Under the pieces are notes generated by a model. It was not told the origin of the DNA. It saw only the letters and a program-made list of their open reading frames with translations, and ran no database searches. The position numbers were made by a program, and so were the translations under genes. From Aquimarina sp. AU474 (lineage in GTDB: Bacteria > Bacteroidota > Bacteroidia > Flavobacteriales > Flavobacteriaceae), in contig NZ_OMPE01000008.1 in assembly GCF_900312815.1 (NCBI RefSeq), positions 620,001-684,000 on the forward strand: a stretch of 64,000 nt of DNA, in the 5' to 3' direction. Positions 17,913 through 26,261 of the stretch are shown here, in pieces. Numbering within the stretch: the first letter of the stretch is position 1; the number at the start of each line of letters is the position of its first letter.

Positions 17913-19367
17913 ATGCCTATCACAATTATGGGAGATAAGGAATTTGAGTCTGTCCCCTCAATAAAGAGCAAAGCTTTACGTATTAACCTGAACCAAAATA
18001 TCTATGGTACCTTTGCCGAAATCGGTGCCGGTCAGGAAACTGCAAGAAATTTTTTTAGAGCCGGTGGTGCTTCCGGTACTATTGCAAAGGCAATGAGTGC
18101 CTATGATAAAGATTTTAGTGATGCTATTTATGGTATCGAAAATGACAAACGTTATGTAACCGAAGCTAGGTTAAAGAAAATGCTTAGGCATGAGGTTGGT
18201 CTTATCGAACAAAGAATCACCAGAGAAAAACATCCAAATAAGTTGTTTTTTAGTTATGCCAATACAGTAGCCACTATAGATTTTGCAAAAAAATATAAAG
18301 GTCACGGTTGGGTAGGAATTCGCTATCAAACTGTACCCAATGAAGAATATAATGAGATTTCATTGCATATTCGTTTTCATGAAAATGATGCAAAATTACA
18401 ACAAATGACTCTTGGTATATTAGGAGTTAATTTGATATATGGTGCTTACTATAAGTATGATAACCCAAAAAAATTACTGCGATATCTATATGATCATTTG
18501 GATAAGGATCAAATCGAAATTGATACCATTAATTTTTCAGGGCCCAGATTTACCAAGGTAGATAATCGATTAATGAGTCTACAACTTGTTAAGAATGGAA
18601 TGACAGAAGCGGTTATGTTTGGTCCAGATGGCAATAATATATTACCTGCAGCAATTTTATACAAGAAAAACATATTAGCACTTAGAGGTAGTTTTAGACC
18701 TGTGACTAAGGTAAATATGGATATATACAAGAAATCACTTAATATGTTCTTAAGTGAAAACAAAGTGAATAAAGATAAAACAGTAGTTATATTTGAAATC
18801 ACCTTATCCAATTTAAGAGCAGAAGGAGAAATTGATGAAGAGGATTTCATGGCTAGAGCACGATTATTATGTTCTCTAGGGCAAACCGTAATGATTTCTA
18901 ACTTTAAAGAATACTACAAAGTAGTAGAATATTTCTCTAATTACACCAAAGAAAGAATGGCACTAGCTATGGGTGTAAACAATTTGATTGATATTTTTGA
19001 TGAGAAATATTATAGACACCTAAGTGGTGGTATTCTTGAAGCCTTTGGTAAACTGTTCTTTAAGGATTTAAAAGTATACTTATATCCATTAAAAAATCAT
19101 AATACAGGAAAACTTACCAATAGTGACAATCTAAAAGTGCATCCAAGAATGAAAGAATTATATAAGTTCTTTAAGTACAATGGTAAATTAGTAGATATTG
19201 TTGATTACGATCAAAGTATTATGGAAATTTTCTCTAGAGAAGTACTACAAAAAATTCAGGAAGGAGAAACTGGTTGGGAAGATCAATTACCAGATCTTAT
19301 TCCTGAAATGATCAAAGCAAATAACTTTTTTGGATACAAAAGCATTGAATCTGTAAAAACAAAGTAA
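17913..19367 (+). CDS. Conserved cytosolic protein of unknown function, about 480 aa
   Basis: 484 residues with no signal peptide or membrane helix. Notable segments are 'FAEIGAGQETARNFFRAGGASGTIAK', split by Gly-rich turns near residues 34-58; 'GHGWVGIRYQ' at about 130; 'SLQLVKNGMTEAVMFGPDG' at about 226; and 'LLCSLGQTVMISNFKEYYK' at about 325. I recognise it as a widely conserved bacterial protein. Names used for such proteins (adenylyltransferase, TonB receptor) are not supported by anything visible here. The ATG at 17913 is used; another in-frame ATG lies 15 bases downstream. It is divergent from the MBL-fold gene and ends in a strong terminator. Confidence 0.7.
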   Translation: MPITIMGDKEFESVPSIKSKALRINLNQNIYGTFAEIGAGQETARNFFRAGGASGTIAKAMSAYDKDFSDAIYGIENDKRYVTEARLKKMLRHEVGLIEQRITREKHPNKLFFSYANTVATIDFAKKYKGHGWVGIRYQTVPNEEYNEISLHIRFHENDAKLQQMTLGILGVNLIYGAYYKYDNPKKLLRYLYDHLDKDQIEIDTINFSGPRFTKVDNRLMSLQLVKNGMTEAVMFGPDGNNILPAAILYKKNILALRGSFRPVTKVNMDIYKKSLNMFLSENKVNKDKTVVIFEITLSNLRAEGEIDEEDFMARARLLCSLGQTVMISNFKEYYKVVEYFSNYTKERMALAMGVNNLIDIFDEKYYRHLSGGILEAFGKLFFKDLKVYLYPLKNHNTGKLTNSDNLKVHPRMKELYKFFKYNGKLVDIVDYDQSIMEIFSREVLQKIQEGETGWEDQLPDLIPEMIKANNFFGYKSIESVKTK

Positions 19368-19390
19368 ATAATTAGTAGAGCATATTAAAA

Positions 19391-19420
19391 GCACCGTATT
19401 TATAAATACGGTGCTTTTTT
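19391..19420 (+). terminator. Strong intrinsic terminator
   Basis: A perfect 10-bp stem (19391-19400 with 19405-19414), 4-base loop, six T after it, 23 bases past the stop of the 484-aa gene. Confidence 0.9.
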
Positions 19421-19622
19421 AATTTCAAATAATTGTCTTCTTTATTAATAAAACGGAATTCTAAATTTTAATTTTAAACCTAATTTTAAGCTACCCTAAA
19501 TTGAACAATTTAAGGCAATTGGCCTTTTTATCTTCTAAAATACTGCATAATTTAGTCTTATTCGATTAGGAATAAGGTATAGCCGAAAACCTTTATAAAA
19601 TGTAGGCACTAACACATAAATT

Positions 19623-19775
19623 ATGAAAAAATCTAAAGATTTAAAACTGAATTTAAACAAGGAAACTATTTCTAAGCTAGAACAGCTTAAAATTCAAGGA
19701 GGTCATTATTCTTGTACACCTACGTGCACTCAAACGGCTTTACATAGTAGATGTGGTAATCAAATGTGTTATTAA
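19623..19775 (+). CDS. Double-glycine leader peptide, lanthipeptide-like precursor
   Basis: A 50-residue frame too short for routine gene calling. Residues 1-27 form a charged leader rich in Lys/Leu/Asn ('LKLNLNKETISKLEQL') that ends in IQGG at 24-27, the double-glycine cleavage signal. The remaining 23-residue core is HYSCTPTCTQTALH plus SRCGNQMCY, with four Cys and six Ser/Thr. This matches the 'class I lanthipeptide' type of small precursor seen in Bacteroidota (KKLxLNKxTIxxL leader). Modification to lanthionine is inferred. No LanB, LanC or peptidase-transporter gene is in the window. It lies alone between two terminators. A related leader is found at 63892. Confidence 0.75.
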   Translation: MKKSKDLKLNLNKETISKLEQLKIQGGHYSCTPTCTQTALHSRCGNQMCY

Positions 19776-19842
19776 TTTTTTATTAAATCTTGTTTTCGGA
19801 GTACAACTCTGATCTATTTATCAAAAAACTAATGATAAAGTA

Positions 19843-19870
19843 AAAAGAGATAACGCTTGTTATCTCTTTT
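19843..19870. terminator. Bidirectional terminator between the peptide gene and bcp
   Basis: A perfect 12-bp stem (19843-19854 with 19859-19870), GCTT loop, A-rich left and T-rich right edges, so it can serve both converging genes. Confidence 0.85.
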
Positions 19871-19892
19871 CTTATATTTTATTATGAGTTTA

Positions 19893-20342
19893 TTACAATA
19901 TCTGTGCAGCGTGATCTTTCGTTTTTACTTTTAAGATAACTTCAGAAATAATTCCGTTTTCATCAATAACAAAAGTAGTACGATGAATCCCATCATATTC
20001 TTTGCCCATAAATTTCTTTGGACCCCACACTCCAAAAGCTTCTATCACTTTTTTATCTTCATCTGCCAAAAGCGGATAAGGAAGTTCAAATTTATTTTTG
20101 AAATTCTGTTGACGCTTAGCACTATCTGCACTTACTCCTAATATTTCGTAACCCTGTGACTGAAAAGTTTGATAATTGTCTCTTAAATTGCATGCCTCTA
20201 CAGTACATCCTGGAGTACTCGCTTTTGGGTAGAAAAAGACAACTAATTTTTTACCTTGATAATCACTTAGGCTAATCGTATTTCCTTCTTGATCTAAAGC
20301 CGTAAAATTAGGCGCCTTATCTCCTGTTTTGAGTGTTGTCAT
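19893..20342 (-). CDS. bcp: Thioredoxin-dependent thiol peroxidase (Bcp/PrxQ)
   Basis: 149 residues, the usual length. The active-site segment FYPKASTPGCTVEACNLRD carries the peroxidatic Cys (in PGCT) and, five residues later, the resolving Cys (EAC) of PrxQ-type peroxiredoxins. 'KAPNFTALDQEGNTISLSDY' is the family N-terminus. It reduces hydrogen peroxide and alkyl hydroperoxides in the cytosol with thioredoxin. It is divergent from the endonuclease III gene with a 154-base gap. No promoter match was found by eye. Confidence 0.93.
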   Translation of the reverse strand: MTTLKTGDKAPNFTALDQEGNTISLSDYQGKKLVVFFYPKASTPGCTVEACNLRDNYQTFQSQGYEILGVSADSAKRQQNFKNKFELPYPLLADEDKKVIEAFGVWGPKKFMGKEYDGIHRTTFVIDENGIISEVILKVKTKDHAAQIL

Positions 20343-20496
20343 GTTCTAATATGTAAGAATTATATTTTGTTTAAACTTTTTCGATAAATTTAAAATTAAA
20401 AACAGAATAGACGCATACTTTTATCATAATTTTAATGATTGTCTATACCTTTATTCGAATAAGAATTTAATATTTTAGCTTAAAACTAAATAGAAA

Positions 20497-21165
20497 ATGA
20501 CAAAACAGGAAAAGGTAGATTACACCATAAAAAAACTCAAAGAGCTATATCCTACAATACCAATTCCTCTGGATCATAAAGATCCTTACACCCTATTAAT
20601 AGCTGTACTGATGAGTGCTCAAAGCACTGATGTTAGAGTAAATCAAATTACTCCTCTCCTATTTGATCGAGCAGATAACCCTTATACTATGATAAAATTA
20701 TCTGTAGAAGAAATTAGAGAAATCATAAGACCGGTTGGTTTAAGTCCGATGAAGGCAAAAGGCATTCATGGATTATCACATATACTTATAGACAAACATA
20801 ATGGCGAGGTGCCTCAAAGTTTTGAGGCTCTTGAAGAATTACCTGCAGTAGGACATAAAACTGCCAGTGTAGTTATGTCACAAGCTTTTGGCGTACCTGC
20901 ATTTCCTGTCGATACTCATATTCATAGATTAATGTACAGATGGGGGTTTACTAATGGTAAAAATGTAGTACAAACTGAAAAAGATGCCAAGCGTCTATTC
21001 CCTAGAGAATTATGGAATGACCTGCACTTACAGATTATATGGTACGGTAGGGAATATTCTCCTGCACGAGGTTGGGACTTGGATAAAGATATTATCACAA
21101 AAACTATTGGGAGAAAAACTATACTACAAGAGTATGAAAAAAATAAAAGGCCTATTAAAAAATAG
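20497..21165 (+). CDS. nth: Endonuclease III, without iron-sulfur cluster cysteines
   Basis: 222 residues. The HhH-GPD fold is clear: 'LIAVLMSAQSTDVRVNQ', the helix-hairpin-helix LPAVGHKTASVV with the catalytic Lys, and the catalytic Asp in FPVDTHIHR. It excises oxidised pyrimidines in base excision repair and nicks the abasic site. The whole protein contains no cysteine. After 'LHLQIIWYGREYSPARGW', where E. coli Nth has its four-Cys [4Fe-4S] loop, there is a Lys-rich tail instead. The stop codon lies inside the stem of the downstream hairpin. Confidence 0.92.
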   Translation: MTKQEKVDYTIKKLKELYPTIPIPLDHKDPYTLLIAVLMSAQSTDVRVNQITPLLFDRADNPYTMIKLSVEEIREIIRPVGLSPMKAKGIHGLSHILIDKHNGEVPQSFEALEELPAVGHKTASVVMSQAFGVPAFPVDTHIHRLMYRWGFTNGKNVVQTEKDAKRLFPRELWNDLHLQIIWYGREYSPARGWDLDKDIITKTIGRKTILQEYEKNKRPIKK

Positions 21166-21170
21166 GCCTT
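21147..21170. terminator. Terminator overlapping the end of nth
   Basis: A perfect 10-bp stem (21147-21156 with 21161-21170) and a 4-base A loop containing the nth stop. The minus strand side continues with TTTTATTT, so it best serves the 48-aa gene coming from the other side. Confidence 0.7.
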
Positions 21171-21177
21171 TATAAGT

Positions 21178-21324
21178 TTAGTTCAAAATCGTTTCAAATT
21201 TTAAGTTGCTATATTCTACAACTTGTAAAGATTTTGAGTAATTAAGAAGAAAATCTATTGTTCTTCCTGATGGTACTAAATGTTTTTCCTCTTTTTTAGA
21301 AGACTTAAAGTAAAATTTCGCCAT
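21178..21324 (-). CDS. 48-residue conserved-looking basic protein
   Basis: Too short for routine calling. ATG at 21322-21324, stop at 21178-21180. The sequence begins MAKFYFKSSKKEEKH and continues with 'PSGRTIDFLLNYSKSLQVVEY' (split here at about residues 18-38), ending 'KFETILN'. The shape is a charged N-terminus followed by one amphipathic helix. I recall similar short proteins in flavobacteria, but know no function. It lies 74 bases downstream of the ECF sigma gene in the same direction, possibly co-transcribed, and ends at the hairpin in nth. Confidence 0.65.
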   Translation of the reverse strand: MAKFYFKSSKKEEKHLVPSGRTIDFLLNYSKSLQVVEYSNLKFETILN

Positions 21325-21398
21325 ATTATATGATCTTAAATTAAGGGTTATTTAAGAAGATAACGGGGCTAATAATACTTTATTGCATCAAAGAGTTA

Positions 21399-21983
21399 TT
21401 AATTTGTTAAAACTATATTATTTTTTTCGATAACCTTTCTTAGATTGATTAATGCATATCGCATTCTACCCAGAGCTGTATTTATACTTACCCCTGTTTT
21501 GTCTGATATTTCTTTAAAACTCATATCTCTATACATACGCATTATCAGTACTTCTTTTTGATCGTCTGGAAGTTCTTGTATTAAATTACGCAAATCTTCT
21601 TCGACTTGATCTTTAATGAGTCTTTTTTCAGCATTAAGATTTCCGTCACTAATAACTGAAAAAATACTAAACTCACCATTATCCTCAAATTTTGGCATAC
21701 GATTTCCTTTTCTAAAGTGATCAATAACCAAATTATGTGCTATACGCATTACCCAAGGAAGAAATTTTCCTTCTTCATTATATTTTCCATTCTTTAAAGT
21801 ACGAATAACCTTAATAAAGGTATCCTGAAAAATATCCTCAGATACGTCTCGATCAAATACTTTAGAATAAATAAAACTGTAAATACGTTGTTTGTGTCGT
21901 TCGATTAGAACCGATAAGGCATTTTCGCTGCCTTTGATGTAGTTATTTACCAGAACTGCGTCTGTTAGGGTGTTATCCTTCAT
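21399..21983 (-). CDS. ECF RNA polymerase sigma factor
   Basis: 194 residues. Region 2 is seen at about 20-90: 'ALSVLIERHKQRIYSFIYSKV', 'EDIFQDTFIKVIR' and 'FLPWVMRIAHNLVIDHFRK'. Region 4 is at about 130-185: 'ELPDDQKEVLIMRMYRDMSFKEIS', the helix-turn-helix, then 'SINTALGRMRYALINLRK'. It directs RNA polymerase to a specific regulon. No anti-sigma (FecR-like or zinc-finger) gene is beside it; the next gene in line is the 48-aa protein. It is divergent from uvrA. Confidence 0.92.
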   Translation of the reverse strand: MKDNTLTDAVLVNNYIKGSENALSVLIERHKQRIYSFIYSKVFDRDVSEDIFQDTFIKVIRTLKNGKYNEEGKFLPWVMRIAHNLVIDHFRKGNRMPKFEDNGEFSIFSVISDGNLNAEKRLIKDQVEEDLRNLIQELPDDQKEVLIMRMYRDMSFKEISDKTGVSINTALGRMRYALINLRKVIEKNNIVLTN

Positions 21984-22193
21984 ACCGTTACTTTATTTTA
22001 GTACCAACAAGCTTGGGGCTCGGGCTATGTTAAACTTAAAAAGTAATGGTATGCAATAGGCTTTCTGGTTTAAATTTGGTTCATTAACTTGGCGCTAATA
22101 TAGTAACTATCAATTAAAATCAAACTATTTTCTGTTAATTTTTTTAACTAAACTTTCATTCTTAATAGCCTATCATACTTATTAAGTAATCAT

Positions 22194-22201
22194 TATCTTT
22201 G
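22194..22201 (+). promoter_or_regulatory. Bacteroidota -7 element for uvrA
   Basis: TATCTTTG, a TAnnTTTG match, 21 bases before the chosen uvrA ATG. It lies across the TTG that would open a longer frame, which argues for the ATG at 22223. Confidence 0.55.
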
Positions 22202-22222
22202 CGCCCTTACCGCGTATTTACT

Positions 22223-25003
22223 ATGATTCAAGATATTACTAGCCTAGATCCTAAAGAGAATATTATAATAAAAGGAGCTAAACTTCACAACCTAAAAGAT
22301 TTAGATGCCGTTATTCCTAGAAATAAATTAGTTGTCATTACGGGGTTATCAGGTTCTGGTAAATCTAGTCTTGCTTTTGATACGTTATATGCTGAGGGTC
22401 AGCGTAGATATGTAGAAAGTTTATCTTCTTATGCAAGACAGTTTCTAGGTCGTCTTAATAAACCAAAAGTAGATTATATAAAAGGTATCGCTCCTGCTAT
22501 TGCAATAGAACAAAAAGTTAACTCTACGAATCCAAGGTCTACCGTTGGAACAACCACCGAGATCTATGATTACTTAAAACTGCTTTTTGCAAGAATTGGC
22601 AAGACCTATTCTCCTATTTCTGGAAACTTAGTCAAAAAAGATAGGGTTACAGATGTAATAGAATATGTGAAATCGTTTAATGATGGTGAGAAATTACTAC
22701 TACTCTCTCCTATTACTGTTGAAGAAGGAAGAACTCTTGAAGGTAAATTAAAAGTATTACAGCAACAGGGGTTTGCACGAATTAAGATTAACGAAACGGT
22801 AATTAGGATTGAGGAAGCAACACCAAATGATAAAGACAGTATTTTTCTTGTTGTGGACAGGATTGTAAAACGTGATGAAGAAGATTTTTTTAATAGATTA
22901 GCAGATGCAATAGATTCTGCTTTCTTTGAAGGTAAAGGTACTTGTTACATCGAACAATTATCTAATAAAGAGCAACGCCAATTTAGTAACAAGTTCGATT
23001 TAGATGGTATAAGTTTCCTTGAACCCAATGTTCATCTTTTTAGTTTTAATAACCCATATGGAGCTTGTCCTACGTGTGAAGGCTATGGAGATGTTATTGG
23101 TATTGATGAGGATTTAGTATTACCAAATACAGCATTAAGTGTGTATGAAGGAGCTGTCTTTCCTTGGCGAGGAGATAGCATGGGGTGGTATAAAGATCAA
23201 TTGGTAAATAGCGCCTATAAATTCGATTTCCCGATTCATAAACCTTATTTCGAGTTATCCGAAGAACATAAAGATCTATTATGGAATGGAAACGAATATT
23301 TTGAAGGAATCCATAGTTTCTTTAAGGAATTAGAATCTAAAGCATATAAGATTCAAAATCGTGTTATGCTCTCAAGGTACAGAGGAAAAACGAAATGTAC
23401 TACTTGCAAAGGGAGACGATTACGATTAGAATCAAATTATGTTAAAGTTAGTGATGCAACTCTTACTGATCTGGTTGAAAAACCTTTAAACGAATTAGCT
23501 GATTTTTTTCAAAATCTATCATTAAATGAATATGACTCGCAAATAGCCAAAAGATTGCTGAAAGAAATCAATAGCCGCTTGAGTTTCCTACAAGATGTTG
23601 GTTTAGAGTATCTAACGCTTAATCGTAAATCTAATTCATTATCTGGAGGAGAATCGCAGCGAATAAACTTGGCTACGTCATTAGGTAGCAGTCTTGTGGG
23701 ATCTATGTATATTCTAGATGAGCCCAGTATCGGTCTGCACCCAAAGGATACCGAAAAATTAATTAAGGTACTACTCTCTTTGCGTGATCTAGGTAATACT
23801 GTAATTGTCGTCGAACACGATGAAGATATTATGAAAGCTGCGGATGAGATCATTGATATCGGTCCTGAGGCAGGAACTTATGGAGGACATGTTGTAGCAA
23901 CAGGAACTTTTAAAGATATTCTAAAAGCCGATTCGCTCACGGCAAAGTATCTTAATGGACAATTAGAAATTGAAGTTCCGGAAACCAGAAGAACATCAAA
24001 ATATTACATAGAGATTATCGGCGCTAGAGAAAATAATCTTAAAAATGTTGATGTCAAAATACCTCTAGGAATATTTACGGCTATTACCGGAGTATCTGGT
24101 AGCGGTAAAAGTACTTTGGTCAAAAAAATAATATATCCGGCAATCTTAAAAGAATTGGGTGGATATGGTGAAAAAGCTGGTCAGTTTACCGAGATAAAAG
24201 GTAATTATAGTAATATCAAACATGTTGAGTTTGTAGATCAAAATCCAATTGGAAGATCATCTAGATCCAACCCCGTTACATATATCAAAGCATATGATGA
24301 TATTCGTAACTTATATGCCAATCAAAAATTATCAGGTATCCGTAATTATAAGTCAAAGCATTTTTCTTTTAATGTAGATGGCGGAAGATGTGAGACTTGT
24401 AAAGGTGAAGGTGAAGTTACTATCGAAATGCAGTTTATGGCTGATGTACATCTTGAATGTGAAACTTGTGGAGGAAAACGATTCAAAAAAGATGTACTCG
24501 AAGTAACATTTCATGATAAAAATATTCACGATATATTATCAATGACCATTGACAATGCTATTGATTTCTTTGCTGAACATAACCAGACAAAAATTCGGAA
24601 AAAATTACAACCATTGCAAGATGTTGGATTAGGATATGTTCAATTAGGACAAAGCTCGTCTACTCTTTCTGGAGGAGAAGCACAACGTATTAAATTAGCC
24701 TCTTTTCTTGTAAAAGGAAATACCAAAGACAAAGCCCTGTTTATTTTTGATGAACCAACTACAGGTTTACATTTTCATGATATTCAGAAGCTCCTAAAAT
24801 CCTTTAATGAATTAATTGCCAAAGGACATTCTATATTAGTAATAGAACACAATTTGGATCTTGTAAAATGTGCAGATTATATAATTGATTTAGGCCTAGA
24901 AGGTGGTAAAAACGGCGGTAATATTATAGCTACAGGAACTCCAGAAGAAATTCTAAAAGTAAAGAAGTCTTATACCGGTAAGTACCTGAAAGAAAAATTA
25001 TAA
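22223..25003 (+). CDS. uvrA: Excinuclease ABC subunit A (UvrA)
   Basis: 926 residues from the ATG. A longer frame from a TTG at 22199 starts inside the promoter element and adds eight unlike residues. It has two ABC ATPase modules: Walker A 'GLSGSGKSSLAF' near the N-terminus and 'GVSGSGKSTLVK' in the second half, each with a signature ('LSGGESQRI', 'LSGGEAQRI') and a Walker B ('YILDEPSIGLH', 'FIFDEPTTGLH'). Zinc-finger cysteine pairs are at 'CPTCEGYG'/'CTTCKGRR' and 'CETCKGEG'/'CETCGGKR'. It recognises bulky DNA lesions and loads UvrB in nucleotide excision repair. The GNAT gene starts 16 bases downstream. Confidence 0.97.
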   Translation: MIQDITSLDPKENIIIKGAKLHNLKDLDAVIPRNKLVVITGLSGSGKSSLAFDTLYAEGQRRYVESLSSYARQFLGRLNKPKVDYIKGIAPAIAIEQKVNSTNPRSTVGTTTEIYDYLKLLFARIGKTYSPISGNLVKKDRVTDVIEYVKSFNDGEKLLLLSPITVEEGRTLEGKLKVLQQQGFARIKINETVIRIEEATPNDKDSIFLVVDRIVKRDEEDFFNRLADAIDSAFFEGKGTCYIEQLSNKEQRQFSNKFDLDGISFLEPNVHLFSFNNPYGACPTCEGYGDVIGIDEDLVLPNTALSVYEGAVFPWRGDSMGWYKDQLVNSAYKFDFPIHKPYFELSEEHKDLLWNGNEYFEGIHSFFKELESKAYKIQNRVMLSRYRGKTKCTTCKGRRLRLESNYVKVSDATLTDLVEKPLNELADFFQNLSLNEYDSQIAKRLLKEINSRLSFLQDVGLEYLTLNRKSNSLSGGESQRINLATSLGSSLVGSMYILDEPSIGLHPKDTEKLIKVLLSLRDLGNTVIVVEHDEDIMKAADEIIDIGPEAGTYGGHVVATGTFKDILKADSLTAKYLNGQLEIEVPETRRTSKYYIEIIGARENNLKNVDVKIPLGIFTAITGVSGSGKSTLVKKIIYPAILKELGGYGEKAGQFTEIKGNYSNIKHVEFVDQNPIGRSSRSNPVTYIKAYDDIRNLYANQKLSGIRNYKSKHFSFNVDGGRCETCKGEGEVTIEMQFMADVHLECETCGGKRFKKDVLEVTFHDKNIHDILSMTIDNAIDFFAEHNQTKIRKKLQPLQDVGLGYVQLGQSSSTLSGGEAQRIKLASFLVKGNTKDKALFIFDEPTTGLHFHDIQKLLKSFNELIAKGHSILVIEHNLDLVKCADYIIDLGLEGGKNGGNIIATGTPEEILKVKKSYTGKYLKEKL

Positions 25004-25019
25004 CCAATAAGAATCACCA

Positions 25020-25445
25020 ATGAATTTTGAAGTATGTACCAGCGATGAGATAAAAACCATCGTGAAAGGAATTAATGATTATAATTATAGCAAGGTCCCT
25101 CCTATTTTATCCGAGATGTGGACACCCATAAATTATGTAGTTAAAGACTCAAATCAAGAAATACTAGGTGGATTATTATCAGGTATAGGATATTGGGGAG
25201 GCTTAGAAATTAAGATCCTTTGGGTTCGAGAAGATATGAGACAGCAAGGAATAGCTTCAAAATTATTAAAAACTGTTGAAGATGTAGCTATAACCAAAGG
25301 TGCCACAATTTCTATATTAGATACGTTTGATTTTCAAGCTGAAGTTTTTTATCTAAAAAATGGATACACCATATTCGGAAAACTTGATGATTTCCCATCT
25401 GGGCATCACAGAGTTTACCTGTCTAAAAAATTATCAAACGATTAG
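25020..25445 (+). CDS. GNAT N-acetyltransferase
   Basis: 141 residues. The GNAT core is seen in 'IKILWVREDMRQQGIASKLLKTVED', with the acetyl-CoA-binding R-Q-Q-G-I-A loop near residue 77, followed by 'ISILDTFDFQAEVFYLKNGYTIFG', where 'FYLKNGY' is the usual motif B end. The substrate (small molecule or protein N-terminus) cannot be told. It follows uvrA by 16 bases and may share its transcript. Confidence 0.85.
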   Translation: MNFEVCTSDEIKTIVKGINDYNYSKVPPILSEMWTPINYVVKDSNQEILGGLLSGIGYWGGLEIKILWVREDMRQQGIASKLLKTVEDVAITKGATISILDTFDFQAEVFYLKNGYTIFGKLDDFPSGHHRVYLSKKLSND

Positions 25446-25500
25446 TTGTAATGATATGATGAAGTTTTCGGCTAAGCCAACTCAACCATAAAACAAAAAC

Positions 25501-26145
25501 ATGTCACTTACTCAAGATCTTAAAACTCGCGCAGATCAGTCTGCTCAAAAATACCCAGAAAACATACACAATATCATGAATAATGGTATACAATCATTAC
25601 GTGATTCTAAATTAGTATCAAAAGCGTTAAAAAAAGGAGACAAAATACCAGAAATTAAACTTCCTAATGCTGCCAATAGAGCTATTTCGGTTCAAGAATT
25701 GTTATTAGAAAAAAAAGTAGTGCTTTCATTTTATCGCGGAGGATGGTGTCCGTATTGTAATCTTGAATTAAAAGCACTACAACAAGCACTTCCAGATTTT
25801 GAAAAACACAATGCAACACTCGTAGCAATAAGTCCCGAAACACCAGATAATTCTCTATCGACTTCTGAAAAAAATAATTTAAGTTTTGAAGTTCTATCTG
25901 ATATTGATAATAAAACAGCAAAAGATTTTAATCTTGCGTTTACATTACCCGAAGATTTAATCCAAGTTTATAACGGGTTCGGTATTGATCTAGAAAAAAG
26001 CAATGGAAACTCTAACCAGCAGTTACCTATATCTGCAACCTATATAATTGATCAGGATGGAACGATTATCTATGATTTTATCAGTGAAGATTATAAAGAA
26101 AGAGCTGATCCAGAAAAAATAATTAAAGCTTTAAATATCAAATAG
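25501..26145 (+). CDS. Peroxiredoxin-like (AhpC/TSA family) protein
   Basis: 214 residues. A helical N-terminus of about 50 residues precedes a thioredoxin-fold domain: 'GDKIPEIKLPNAA', then 'VVLSFYRGGWCPYCNLELKAL' (divided here: FYRGGW and CPYC), with a redox-active CPYC at about residue 82. Further on are 'ATLVAISPETPDNS' and 'QLPISATYIIDQDG', containing the cis-Pro region. No signal peptide. It belongs to the peroxiredoxin-like group with a CxxC, probably a hydroperoxide or disulfide reductase of the cytosol. Confidence 0.85.
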   Translation: MSLTQDLKTRADQSAQKYPENIHNIMNNGIQSLRDSKLVSKALKKGDKIPEIKLPNAANRAISVQELLLEKKVVLSFYRGGWCPYCNLELKALQQALPDFEKHNATLVAISPETPDNSLSTSEKNNLSFEVLSDIDNKTAKDFNLAFTLPEDLIQVYNGFGIDLEKSNGNSNQQLPISATYIIDQDGTIIYDFISEDYKERADPEKIIKALNIK

Positions 26146-26177
26146 TTAAACTTCATTCTTTCATAACTTAATTTTTT

Positions 26178-26193
26178 TGGCACGCCATTTGAA
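26178..26193 (+). promoter_or_regulatory. Sigma-54-type promoter
   Basis: TGGCACG, four bases, then TTGAA: a near match to the -24/-12 consensus TGGCACGnnnnTTGCW, with A for C at -12. It lies 69 bases before the ATG of the repeat protein. A run of seven T precedes the -24 element, as at the copy at 43270. Confidence 0.7.
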
Positions 26194-26261
26194 ATACTAT
26201 TAATCAAATAGCGGAAGCCGAAAAGCTAATGAGTAGGCATAAAACCCAAAACAGTTAAGTT

